The notes: generated from the sequence alone by a model not told the origin. A DNA stretch of 34,939 nt from CACKLF01 sp002725175 (GCA_002725175.2 PBQX02000021.1:1-34939), one strand, 5' to 3'. Positions 1-6,578 are shown, numbered from the stretch's first letter. Translations and numbers: made by a program.

Positions 1-1
1 A

Positions 2-2644
2 ATTACTCAATCGAATATAGCCACTGCTGTAAGTGATTGGACAACTAATTCAACAAATGCGACAGCAATATATGGTCACATAAGTACTTGGGATGTGTCT
101 CAAGTCACAGATATGAGCTACTTATTCCAATCTTATAACTCCTTTGACGAGGATTTAGGAAACTGGGATGTATCTAATGTGACAACTATGTTGAGAATGT
201 TTAGATATGCGTCTTCATTTAATAATGGTGGCTCTGATAATATTAAGAACTGGAATCTAGCCAGTTTAGTAGATGGGATGGATCTGTTTCAGGATACGAG
301 TTTTAATCAAAACATTAGTGCTTGGACTTTTCCAAATGCGACTCATCTTGGAGGCCTTTTCTTGAATACACCTTTTAATCAAGATATTTCTGAATGGGAT
401 GTATCCAATGTCACTGCAATGACTTACATGTTTTGCGGAGCAACTGCTTTCAATCAACCTCTTGGTGGAGTTAATTTTGGAACAGGAAATGATTTGCCAG
501 CAAATTATGGTGTAGTCGTCTCAAATGACGGACAGACAGGCATAAATTATTGGGCATATGACCCAAGTGATAACACTGTTATTGGTGTTTTTATCGATAC
601 CTCATATCATAATTTCCATAAAATGGTAAAATGGGACTTAAATGGTTCATATGTGAATAATTCATCTAAATATCAATGGGCGGGAGATATTGGTATACCT
701 TATAATCCTACTATAGCATCTCAAAGTGATTTGATTAATTATTACAACACTAATACTGGTGTCCCCGGCACGCCATATAGTTTCACAAAAGGAATCGGTT
801 TTGATAATATAACTATTGGTGCTGATGGTTGGGATGTATCCAGCGTGACACAGATGGCCAATATGTTTAAAGACGCATCAGCTTTCAATCAAGATATTTC
901 TGATTGGGATGTATCCAGTGTGACAAATTTTACAAATTATGGTAATGGTGCATCCGGTCATTCCAATTCTGAATTTAAGAATTCAGATCCATTTTACTTT
1001 ACAATAAATACACCGGGATATACATTATCAAGCGATGTAGAACTAATTAATACTTCGTCCGGCCAAGCAATGACGGGCTCCAACACATTAGCATCTTGGC
1101 TAGCAAATCCGTCCGGAATTACTGTTACACAACCAGCAAGTGGCACACCTTACGGTACTACCAATGGCAAAAATAATCCAGTTCGAGTAGGATTTTTCAC
1201 CGATAGTGCAGGAACAGAATTCAAAATAGTACAAGGCTGGGATAGCCATACGATCTCAGGCGCAACCAACGGCACACTTGACCATATGTTTACACCGGAA
1301 TACGGTTGGTATCCCAACGAAGGAAATGGTTACTGGTGGGCAGGAAATTACGGTATGGCCACTATGTTAGGTTATGGGGGTAATGATCCATTACTTTATT
1401 ACGGTCTTGGAGAATATACTAATCGTCACGACCGTTCTAGACACACCTATTGGAATCAACTTACTTTCCCGACTCCTATTCAACTCAAATCGGTAAATAT
1501 AAAATCTACACATGATGGTACTTTTTGGAAACGAGTAAGAGGATGGTCATTATATGGAAGTATGGATGATCAAGATAATACTCGTGCTCCAGTAGCATAT
1601 CATCGGGGAGGTACTCCCTCTGACTTTAATAATAGTTCGGAAATTGGCAATGATACGGATAATACTATGTTGTATAGTAGAAGACTAATTAGTTATAAAT
1701 ATTTTGCACAAGGTTCTCGTTTCGACAAACAACAACTTACCTTTATGTTCGATATCCAACTTAGTGCCTGGGACAGTGACTTTTCCAAGTGCAATGATAT
1801 CATTTGTTCGCATTGCTCGAATTTAGGAAATTCATATGATCAGGTACATAGTGGATTTCGTATACAGCAATATGGTAATGGTATTTACACGTATATAGCG
1901 GGAAGTGCCGGGCATTTTAGTGCTAAATGGAATGCTACTGGTTCTGATTTCGTTGATAGCTCATATCAATATAAAAAAGTTAAGATTGTGTGGACAATAG
2001 ATATTAAGAATTATTTGAATGGAACAGTCTCGACCGCTCAGCAATTTTGGATTGATCAAAAACAATGTACCCTCCTCGAGACACCACATGGCGCGGAGAC
2101 ACATCAAACATGGCAACAATTTTTAGATAGAGGTGAATGGGGGTCATCAAACGGGAATGCCCCATTATATTCACAATATCAGCTTTATCTAACCTCATTT
2201 GAAGGATTTTGGGACGGTAAAAACAATTCACCAAATCCAGCACCTGATATAACTTCATTAGAATATCTTAGAGTGTTTACACGTATAGTTCAACCAAGTG
2301 AATGGGATACGAATGGAATGTTCCCTCTCAATTCAACCTCAACTTATGTTCCTCACGAATGGATTTATACTAATAGTGGTGATATGGGAAGTGATAACGG
2401 AACAACTTATAATATTAATTCTACAAAACTTTACAAAACAATTACATTTGTAGTAGATCATACTGTATCTGGGAATTCAACTGGTGCAGCGTTTGCTAAA
2501 GTGGGATATATGAGACTTTATGGATGTAAACTTGAAAGTTCAGGACAACTAGCAGGTGCGAGTGGTACATATGATATAGACGAAGATGTTATTGATTATG
2601 ACGCAGAGACTATAGTTAATACAAGCGGTCTAACCATCATATAG
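2..2644 (+). CDS. BspA-like DUF285 repeat surface protein, 5' partial
   Basis: The reading frame is open from base 2, so the gene starts left of the window; the GTG at 95 and later ATGs are internal. The visible 880 residues begin with DUF285 (BspA-like) repeats of the type WDVSxVTxMxxMF followed by xFNQxISxWDVS, clearest at residues ~30-140 and again ~275-320 after an intervening unrelated stretch. Around residues 385-530 a segment ending in WSLYGSMDD resembles an F5/8 (discoidin-like) carbohydrate-binding fold, and the C-terminal third is rich in Trp, Tyr, Asn and Gly like a concanavalin-type lectin domain; both domain readings are inference. Such proteins in giant viruses are thought to be surface or adhesion proteins. 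No membrane segment or C-terminal anchor is visible. A perfect hairpin lies 30 bases after the stop. Role in host attachment is inferred only. Confidence 0.85.
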   Translation: MTQSNIATAVSDWTTNSTNATAIYGHISTWDVSQVTDMSYLFQSYNSFDEDLGNWDVSNVTTMLRMFRYASSFNNGGSDNIKNWNLASLVDGMDLFQDTSFNQNISAWTFPNATHLGGLFLNTPFNQDISEWDVSNVTAMTYMFCGATAFNQPLGGVNFGTGNDLPANYGVVVSNDGQTGINYWAYDPSDNTVIGVFIDTSYHNFHKMVKWDLNGSYVNNSSKYQWAGDIGIPYNPTIASQSDLINYYNTNTGVPGTPYSFTKGIGFDNITIGADGWDVSSVTQMANMFKDASAFNQDISDWDVSSVTNFTNYGNGASGHSNSEFKNSDPFYFTINTPGYTLSSDVELINTSSGQAMTGSNTLASWLANPSGITVTQPASGTPYGTTNGKNNPVRVGFFTDSAGTEFKIVQGWDSHTISGATNGTLDHMFTPEYGWYPNEGNGYWWAGNYGMATMLGYGGNDPLLYYGLGEYTNRHDRSRHTYWNQLTFPTPIQLKSVNIKSTHDGTFWKRVRGWSLYGSMDDQDNTRAPVAYHRGGTPSDFNNSSEIGNDTDNTMLYSRRLISYKYFAQGSRFDKQQLTFMFDIQLSAWDSDFSKCNDIICSHCSNLGNSYDQVHSGFRIQQYGNGIYTYIAGSAGHFSAKWNATGSDFVDSSYQYKKVKIVWTIDIKNYLNGTVSTAQQFWIDQKQCTLLETPHGAETHQTWQQFLDRGEWGSSNGNAPLYSQYQLYLTSFEGFWDGKNNSPNPAPDITSLEYLRVFTRIVQPSEWDTNGMFPLNSTSTYVPHEWIYTNSGDMGSDNGTTYNINSTKLYKTITFVVDHTVSGNSTGAAFAKVGYMRLYGCKLESSGQLAGASGTYDIDEDVIDYDAETIVNTSGLTII

Positions 2645-2673
2645 AGATATTTAATCAAAACCAATTGATATAA

Positions 2674-2692
2674 AATGAAATATAATTTCATT
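2674..2692 (+). terminator. 3'-end hairpin after the DUF285 gene
   Basis: A perfect 8-bp inverted repeat (AATGAAAT, 3-base loop, ATTTCATT) lies 30 bases past the stop at 2644. In mimiviruses, transcript ends coincide with such palindromes (the hairpin rule), so this is a likely transcript end and polyadenylation signal. The structure is seen directly; the function is inferred. Confidence 0.55.
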
Positions 2693-2710
2693 AAGTTTTA
2701 TTTTTAAAAC

Positions 2711-2802
2711 GGGCTCAGCAGGGAATCGAACCCTGGGCCTCCTGCAATTTAGCCACATAAAGCGGTCCCAAAGCAGGAATCATACCACTAGACCACTAAG
2801 CC
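2711..2802 (-). tRNA. tRNA-Pro (anticodon UGG) with a 20-nt intron
   Basis: Read on the minus strand this is a full cloverleaf: acceptor GGCTTAG with CTGAGCC (one G-U), C73, D-arm with GG at 18/19, anticodon stem CCTGC/GCAGG, T-arm CAGGG-TTCGATT-CCCTG, and a perfect eukaryotic B-box (GGTTCGATTCC). The anticodon loop reads TT-TGG-G and is then interrupted by 20 extra bases (2747-2766) before base 38, the canonical eukaryotic nuclear tRNA intron site. Inside the insert CCGC and GTGG can form a short hairpin around UUUAU. No CCA is encoded. The D-arm and loop closely resemble eukaryotic tRNA-Pro. Splicing would have to use the host tRNA endonuclease and ligase, which is inference. Confidence 0.9.
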
Positions 2803-2904
2803 TTTATGTTAGGTGAATCCTCAATTGGATTATTTTAATATTTATAATTAAGCTTTATATTATCTTTATTCGCATTATAAATCATGGAGGCGGACCACAA
2901 TAAA

Positions 2905-2913
2905 ATATTATAA
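2905..2913 (+). promoter_or_regulatory. ATATTATAA promoter-like element
   Basis: Exact ATATTATAA ends 11 bases before the ATG at 2925. The same 9-mer lies just upstream of at least seven other starts in this window, which argues for a TATA-like core promoter. It is recognised by recurrence only. Confidence 0.5.
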
Positions 2914-2924
2914 TAAATCATACA

Positions 2925-3047
2925 ATGTTATCAAAAATGTCAAAAAGTGATAAAACAATGTTTTACTATTTAGGTCTTAGCCTTCTCGTTTTAATTGTAT
3001 TGGGTGTCGTTTTTGGCGTATCCAGTGTAAAGGAATCTTTCGGGGGT
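2925..3047 (+). repeat. Duplicated 5' gene segment, copy 1 (partner 3327-3449)
   Basis: About 123 bases, including the start codon and the membrane-helix coding part, recur almost unchanged at 3327-3449; I see about two mismatches. Similarity extends a little upstream of both ATGs (AATAAAT-ATACAATG) and stops abruptly after the FGG codons. So few synonymous changes imply a recent duplication or gene conversion. Confidence 0.9.
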
Positions 3048-3197
3048 TTCTGGAAACGACAAAGAAAGATTAAGCGCAAGAAGATGACAAAGTGTTGTGT
3101 AAAGGCGCGCCCAGCCGGCGAGGACAAAAATTCCCGCAAAGACTGGTGTAAGACTGATATACAAAACGGTGCAGTTTACCCGACCTCTTGCGAATAG
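2925..3197 (+). CDS. Small one-helix membrane protein, copy 1
   Basis: 90 residues. Residues ~12-33 form one strongly hydrophobic membrane helix, followed by an SVKESFGG junction, a run of Lys/Arg (~43-54), and a short C-terminal tail with four cysteines (CC near 57, C near 75, C near 89). The first 41 residues are identical to the neighbouring protein at 3327, while the tails differ completely. This is therefore one copy of a tandem gene duplication with a swapped or diverged tail. Its ATG follows a promoter-like ATATTATAA. The positive-inside pattern would leave the short N-terminus outside and the basic, Cys-bearing tail inside, although the opposite cannot be excluded. No known family recognised; a virion membrane protein is a guess. 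Confidence 0.8.
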   Translation: MLSKMSKSDKTMFYYLGLSLLVLIVLGVVFGVSSVKESFGGFWKRQRKIKRKKMTKCCVKARPAGEDKNSRKDWCKTDIQNGAVYPTSCE

Positions 3198-3231
3198 ATC
3201 TTGTACACCAGAAGCTTCAATAAAGAAATGT

Positions 3232-3279
3232 CTCTTAAATATATTATAAGATTTGAACCATATATTAACATAATATGTC
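3232..3279 (+). repeat. 48-bp promoter repeat, copy 1 (partner 3688-3735)
   Basis: A 48-base stretch ending in ATGTC is identical to 3688-3735, which is the promoter and start of the intact HNH endonuclease gene. Here it leads into only a few endonuclease codons before a membrane-protein gene takes over. It marks one unit boundary of a tandem duplication. Confidence 0.9.
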
Positions 3280-3307
3280 TGAGGCTTGGAGAGAATTAGA
3301 TAAAAAA
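3275..3307 (+). pseudogene. Remnant 5' end of an HNH endonuclease gene
   Basis: The ATG at 3275 opens a frame reading MSEAWRELDKK, matching the N-terminus of the intact HNH endonuclease at 3731 (MSEIWTELEGF). Homology then ends and the frame runs into the upstream region and coding sequence of the second membrane-protein gene, stopping at 3352. The remnant keeps the same 48-bp promoter as the intact gene. The simplest reading is that an earlier [membrane protein + HNH] unit duplicated and one HNH copy was then deleted almost entirely. Confidence 0.75.
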
Positions 3308-3326
3308 TATCATAATAAATTATACA

Positions 3327-3683
3327 ATGTTATCAAAAATGTCAAAAAGTGATAAAACCATGTTTTACTATTTAGGTCTTAGCCTTCTCGTTTTAATTGT
3401 ATTGGGTGTCGTTTTTGGCGTATCCAGTGTAAAGGAATCTTTCGGCGGGAAAAGGCGTAAAAAGAATAAGAAGAGTAAGAAAAGGGATAAGAAGAATGGG
3501 CCGTACAACAATTGTGTAAGCGGGAATAACCCCCGAGAGGAGGTTGTTAAGTGTAATAAACAGGACACTAAAGATGAATGCAAAAAGGCATATGTAATTG
3601 AAGGCGAAGGCCAAATGTATAAATGTAAATGGAAAGACGGCACGTGCTCGATCAACGAAGGGAAACAATGTGGACAAGAATAA
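3327..3683 (+). CDS. Small one-helix membrane protein, copy 2, Cys-rich tail
   Basis: 118 residues. The N-terminal 41 residues, including one membrane helix at ~12-33, are identical to the protein at 2925. The rest is different: a Lys/Arg-rich linker (~42-57) and a Cys-containing tail with six cysteines, arranged roughly as C-x-C-x-C-x-C-W-C-x-C between residues 63 and 116. That spacing looks like a small disulfide-bonded module, but I cannot name the family. It lies between a relic endonuclease start, which overlaps its ATG in another frame, and the intact HNH gene. A variant AT-rich element (ATATCATAA, 3307-3315) precedes the start. Probably a virion or host-membrane protein; that is inference. 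Confidence 0.85.
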   Translation: MLSKMSKSDKTMFYYLGLSLLVLIVLGVVFGVSSVKESFGGKRRKKNKKSKKRDKKNGPYNNCVSGNNPREEVVKCNKQDTKDECKKAYVIEGEGQMYKCKWKDGTCSINEGKQCGQE

Positions 3684-3696
3684 ATAACTCTTAAAT

Positions 3697-3705
3697 ATAT
3701 TATAA
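3697..3705 (+). promoter_or_regulatory. ATATTATAA promoter-like element of the HNH gene
   Basis: Exact ATATTATAA 25 bases before the ATG at 3731, inside the 48-bp repeat shared with 3232-3279. The longer spacing than at other genes leaves room for a second AT-rich element (ATATTAACATAAT) nearer the start. Confidence 0.45.
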
Positions 3706-3730
3706 GATTTGAACCATATATTAACATAAT

Positions 3731-4618
3731 ATGTCGGAGATTTGGACAGAATTAGAGGGGTTTTCAAAATATAAAGTTTCAAATACTGGAAAAATTTGGT
3801 CGAAATATATGAATAAAGAAATGTCTCTTAAAGCAAAATGCTGTGGATATGTTAAATTAACTTTAATTAATGATGAGGGAAAGAGCTGTCATATGTTGGG
3901 TCATCGTGTAATTGCATTATCATTTATTCCAAATCCACAAAATAAGTCTACTGTAAATCATATTAATCATAATAGAACTGATAATAGAGTTGAAAATCTT
4001 GAATGGGCAACAATATCCGAACAAAATAATCATAGCAAAAAACCATCAAAAGAGGTTACTCGGTTAAGGGGATCGCGCGCAGTTTGGAGATGTTCTCTTG
4101 ATGGGAAAAAATTAGAATATTATAAAACCTTACGCGATGCTGAAGATTGGGTATTCGAAAATAAAGGAAGTAAAAAAGCAAGTTGCCATATATCAGATGT
4201 TTGTTTAAATAAACGCAATAAGGCTTATGGATTTAAATGGATATATGATACATCGGAAGAAAAAATATTTGAAAATGAAATTTGGAAAAATATACCAAAA
4301 GAACTGATAAAAGGATATACTGGATATAAAATTTCAAATTATGGTCGAATAAAAAAGATAAAAAATAACCAATTTTTGAGAGGACATCTTCATATATCTG
4401 GTTATAAGTGTGTTGGTATTGGTTCTGCCTCTGGAGACGGTGCAACTTACCAAATTCATCGTCTCGTTGCTCAAGTATTTCTACCAAATTATTATGGTAA
4501 ATCATTTGTAAACCATAAAGATCACAACAGAGCTAATTGTAAACTTTATAATATTGAATGGGTAACTCCGCAAGAGAATAGTAAATTAGCTTATCAGTAT
4601 CATTCATCTGAAAAGTAA
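3731..4618 (+). CDS. Double NUMOD4-HNH homing-type endonuclease
   Basis: 295 residues with a duplicated architecture. NUMOD4-like start (WTELEGFSKYKVSNTGKIWS), then a first HNH module with HRVIALSFIPN followed by VNHINHNRTDNRVENLEW (~56-93); next a NUMOD1-like DNA-binding segment (~117-171, ending GFKWIYD). A second NUMOD4-like unit follows (~185-215) and a second HNH module with HRLVAQVFLPN and VNHKDHNRANCKLYNIEW (~242-277). Both HNH motifs keep the His-Asn-His residues, so both could bind metal and cut. Family proteins are free-standing homing endonucleases that nick or cleave DNA and spread their own genes. The gene sits directly beside a tandem duplication that includes a relic of its own 5' end, consistent with mobility. 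No intron or intein surrounds it. Confidence 0.93.
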   Translation: MSEIWTELEGFSKYKVSNTGKIWSKYMNKEMSLKAKCCGYVKLTLINDEGKSCHMLGHRVIALSFIPNPQNKSTVNHINHNRTDNRVENLEWATISEQNNHSKKPSKEVTRLRGSRAVWRCSLDGKKLEYYKTLRDAEDWVFENKGSKKASCHISDVCLNKRNKAYGFKWIYDTSEEKIFENEIWKNIPKELIKGYTGYKISNYGRIKKIKNNQFLRGHLHISGYKCVGIGSASGDGATYQIHRLVAQVFLPNYYGKSFVNHKDHNRANCKLYNIEWVTPQENSKLAYQYHSSEK

Positions 4619-4631
4619 TTATACATAAAAG

Positions 4632-4648
4632 AGCAACAATAAGTTGCT
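4632..4648 (+). terminator. 3'-end hairpin after the HNH gene
   Basis: AGCAAC, a five-base loop AATAA, then GTTGCT: a perfect 6-bp stem 14 bases past the stop at 4618 and immediately before the tRNA-Trp 3' end. Likely transcript-end hairpin of the mimivirus type; function inferred. Confidence 0.45.
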
Positions 4649-4651
4649 AAA

Positions 4652-4738
4652 TGAGGACGATCCGATTTGAACGGACAACCACTTGGAATTTCCATATATC
4701 CTGGAATCAAGTATTCTACCAGATTGAACTACGCCCCC
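4652..4738 (-). tRNA. tRNA-Trp (anticodon CCA) with a 13-nt intron
   Basis: The minus-strand cloverleaf has acceptor GGGGGCG with CGTCCTC (two G-U pairs), A73, a D-arm with A14, G18G19 and A21 in normal places, and T-arm GTCCG-TTCAAAT-CGGAT. With standard numbering the loop reads TT-CCA-G, then 13 extra bases (4688-4700), then base 38 and CCAAG. The insert carries TGGAA, which pairs with TTCCA over the anticodon as in eukaryotic pre-tRNAs. The anticodon stem is CTTGA/CCAAG with one A-C mismatch. A shifted fold (stem ACTTG/CAAGT, anticodon TCC, Gly) gives a perfect stem but breaks the usual position-26 spacing. Trp is preferred, also because A73 suits Trp. Confidence 0.8.
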
Positions 4739-4750
4739 TTAAATAACGAG

Positions 4751-4844
4751 AGCTTGGACTGAGAATCGAACTCAGGTTTCCAGTGCAGTTTGATAGCAGT
4801 TTGCTAAACACAAACTGGGGTACTAACCACTGTACGATCCAAGC
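4751..4844 (-). tRNA. tRNA-His (anticodon GUG) with a 22-nt intron
   Basis: Minus-strand cloverleaf: acceptor GCTTGGA/TCCAAGC perfect, D-arm GTAC-AGTGGTTA-GTAC, anticodon stem CCAGT/ACTGG perfect, loop TT-GTG-T then 22 extra bases (4786-4807) before C38, T-arm CTGAG-TTCGATT-CTCAG perfect. The D-arm block ATCGTA-AGTGGTTAGTAC is characteristic of eukaryotic tRNA-His. The intron contains CAAAC, able to pair with GTTTG overlapping the anticodon. An oddity is base 73, which reads T where eukaryotic tRNA-His has A or C; it could affect HisRS recognition after G-1 addition. Only 12 bases separate it from tRNA-Trp, so the two may be one transcript. Confidence 0.92.
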
Positions 4845-4853
4845 AATCGGATG

Positions 4854-4874
4854 AATATAACTTTTTGTTATATT
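4854..4874 (-). terminator. 3'-end hairpin of the membrane-protein gene at 4912
   Basis: A perfect 8-bp stem (AATATAAC / GTTATATT) with a five-base T loop lies 37 bases beyond the stop at 4912 in the minus-strand direction. It also separates that gene from the tRNA-His 5' end. Probable transcript-end hairpin. Confidence 0.5.
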
Positions 4875-4911
4875 AGTAGTAATTAGTAATATTTTCATTT
4901 ATATAATATTT

Positions 4912-5262
4912 TTAAGATTCAATACCGATTGTACTTTTTATTTCAGTAAGACTTTTATCTACCAATGGTCCTGCTTTTTTTTTAATATGTCTTTTTAATG
5001 CTACCCCTACTGCTGTTGTTAAAAGCAAAAAAATTGAACATGTGAAAACAATTCTGCGATCGAATTCTCTAAAAGGTCTGTCTTTATAAGTCAATGGGTT
5101 AAATCTAGCAAATAAAATAATTCCAATATAAAGTTTTAGAAATGTTTGTACAGAATCCAAATATTTTGGAGCAAATGTACCAATACCTAAAATTCCCAGC
5201 CAAATTAATACGAACATTGAATACAAAGTGTACAAAAAGATATAGTCATATATGTTTCCCAT
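4912..5262 (-). CDS. Multi-pass membrane protein, unknown
   Basis: 116 residues with hydrophobic segments at about 7-30, 40-55 and 68-88. The second is preceded by PKYLDSVQTFLKLYIG and followed by RFNPL, and the C-terminus is basic then amphipathic (RHIKKK...). I do not recognise a named family. The motif order resembles small membrane proteins seen repeatedly in algal giant viruses, but that is a recollection, not a search. The start ATG follows an AT-rich tract (5263-5308) shared divergently with the micro-protein gene at 5309. A perfect hairpin follows the stop. Possibly a virion inner-membrane component; function unknown. Confidence 0.8.
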   Translation of the reverse strand: MGNIYDYIFLYTLYSMFVLIWLGILGIGTFAPKYLDSVQTFLKLYIGIILFARFNPLTYKDRPFREFDRRIVFTCSIFLLLTTAVGVALKRHIKKKAGPLVDKSLTEIKSTIGIES

Positions 5263-5308
5263 TACATATATATTAAAAAAAAATATTTAATAAAATATTT
5301 AATAACAT

Positions 5309-5464
5309 ATGGTTCTTATCACTGTGGATAAAGCGACATATTTAGCCTTTTTTATAATTGTTTTATTAGCATTAGCCTCTATAATAGGAATAATTAGTCT
5401 AATAATAACATTCTCAATTAAATTATCTAAAAAGAACAACCGGAAACGCCGCAGCCGCCTGTAG
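5309..5464 (+). CDS. 51-residue one-helix membrane micro-protein
   Basis: A short open frame from ATG at 5309 to TAG at 5462-5464. A long hydrophobic helix spans residues ~11-36, followed by a strongly basic tail (KLSKKNNRKRRSRL). It fills most of the gap between two genes, has an AT-rich upstream region, and has the same helix-plus-basic-tail design as several other tiny genes here. The last codons are GC-rich, unlike the start. No homologue recognised. Confidence 0.6.
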   Translation: MVLITVDKATYLAFFIIVLLALASIIGIISLIITFSIKLSKKNNRKRRSRL

Positions 5465-5500
5465 AAAATTCAAATTATTTTTAAAAAATATATTTTAAAA

Positions 5501-5509
5501 ATATTATAA
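5501..5509 (+). promoter_or_regulatory. ATATTATAA promoter-like element
   Basis: Exact ATATTATAA ending seven bases before the ATG at 5517, preceded by an A/T-only tract. It recurs before other genes in the window. Confidence 0.5.
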
Positions 5510-5516
5510 CCTAATA

Positions 5517-6311
5517 ATGGGTAAAAATATTAAATACAAAAAAAACAGAAAAAGCAAGAAAACCAAGAAAACCCGAAGCGGCGCAAGGCGCCCGCGTCGC
5601 ACTAAACGCGGCGGTATGGATAACAGTCCACCTTCTTCATTAGATAATTTTTCTGAAGATGGAGCGTCCCCGGTCACAGAGCCGCGTAGAGGGAATTCAA
5701 TGGGTTCTTTAAATTCTTTAGGCTCTTTTGGCTCTGTTGGCTCTTTTGGCTCTTTACCCGAAGGGGGATTGTATGGACCTGCAGTATTTAGAGCTAGTAC
5801 TCCGCATAGTGATATCGCCAGACCAGTTCCAAACCGTTTCGAAACATCAAGCCCATCTGTTTCACATAGAGATTTACCTAGACCACCTATAAGTCGTTTC
5901 GCAACACGCAGTCCCTCAATTCACAATGCTGCAGAAGCGTATAGAAGAGGGCCAAACGCGGATCCTCCTTTACCAAAAGATTGGAGAATATTGTTTACAA
6001 TTCAAGGTATTGCTATATACATGTTAAAACAAAATGAACAGTTTATATTTCAATTACAAAGACCCGGTGATATTCGTGATATAAAAAATACACCTTTTTT
6101 CAAACAACTAGAATTGTTAAATAAAAAAATGGAACAAGAATCAGGAGGTGTCGCATTTCAATTGGAGAAGCCCTGGAATAAGTTTTTAACACCAGAGGGC
6201 ATTAATATTTATTATTCTTTAACTAATGATATGAATGTTGATAATATTAAAGTAATACACCCATCATTCTCAGGTAATCCAGATTATGATTTACGTAATA
6301 TTCAGTTATAA
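5517..6311 (+). CDS. Basic, Ser/Pro-rich protein of unknown function
   Basis: 264 residues. The first ~34 residues are highly basic (KNRKSKKTKKT, RRPRRTKR) and could bind nucleic acid. Residues ~60-80 hold a run of short SLNSLGSFGSVG-like repeats, and ~95-140 contain two similar units (ARPVPNRFETSSPSVSH and PRPPISRFATRSPSIHN), suggesting disorder. Residues ~155-264 look globular (WRILFTIQGIAIYML, then FLTPEGINIYYSLTND). No known domain recognised. A DNA- or virion-associated protein is plausible from composition only. The stop shares TTATAA with the stop of the opposing gene at 6306. Confidence 0.75.
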   Translation: MGKNIKYKKNRKSKKTKKTRSGARRPRRTKRGGMDNSPPSSLDNFSEDGASPVTEPRRGNSMGSLNSLGSFGSVGSFGSLPEGGLYGPAVFRASTPHSDIARPVPNRFETSSPSVSHRDLPRPPISRFATRSPSIHNAAEAYRRGPNADPPLPKDWRILFTIQGIAIYMLKQNEQFIFQLQRPGDIRDIKNTPFFKQLELLNKKMEQESGGVAFQLEKPWNKFLTPEGINIYYSLTNDMNVDNIKVIHPSFSGNPDYDLRNIQL

Positions 6312-6578
6312 TTTTGTTGTCTTAAATCTGTGGAGACAACTATCTAAATCTTTTTTGTTTTCAATTTGTCTAAATGCAAATTGAGGATATTTTGTTTTTG
6401 GACATTGATAAAATGGGCTAAATCTATTTCTATTTCGATGATAATCAAATTCTTTTGAGTAATAATTTATCTGTATAATAACGGAATTCATTTTTAAGCG
6501 CGATTCAATGTCACCATAACTCAGAATCTCATCTATTAATTCATCTGGCAATGAAATATAATATTCATATAAACTCAT
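6306..6578 (-). CDS. Small F-box-like protein
   Basis: 90 residues beginning with a helix-rich LPDELIDEILSYGD motif at ~10-23, which matches the first helix of F-box domains (LPxEL...IL.yl). The rest, with YHRNRNRFSPFYQ and several Tyr/Phe, is unassigned. F-box proteins link Skp1-Cullin ubiquitin ligases to targets, and giant viruses often carry them. The motif is short, so the call is tentative. The gene is convergent with the one at 5517 and overlaps its last six bases. Confidence 0.6.
   Translation of the reverse strand: MSLYEYYISLPDELIDEILSYGDIESRLKMNSVIIQINYYSKEFDYHRNRNRFSPFYQCPKTKYPQFAFRQIENKKDLDSCLHRFKTTKL

Noticed and set aside
95..2644. GTG at 95 as the start of the DUF285 gene
   Set aside because: The frame is open to base 2 and upstream residues continue the repeat (ISTWDVSQ), so 95 is internal and the gene is truncated by the window.
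2884..2913. ATG at 2884 opening a nine-codon frame before the membrane-protein gene
   Set aside because: Too short (MEADHNKIL, then stop) and without context; might be a leader peptide but nothing supports it.
3368..3782. Minus-strand frames opposite the membrane-protein and HNH genes
   Set aside because: Products are shadows of recognised plus-strand genes, with no motif.
4652..4844. tRNA pair as pseudogenes because of the long anticodon loops
   Set aside because: Acceptor, D and T stems are well paired and inserts sit exactly at the 37/38 intron site with anticodon pairing, so introns are a better explanation.
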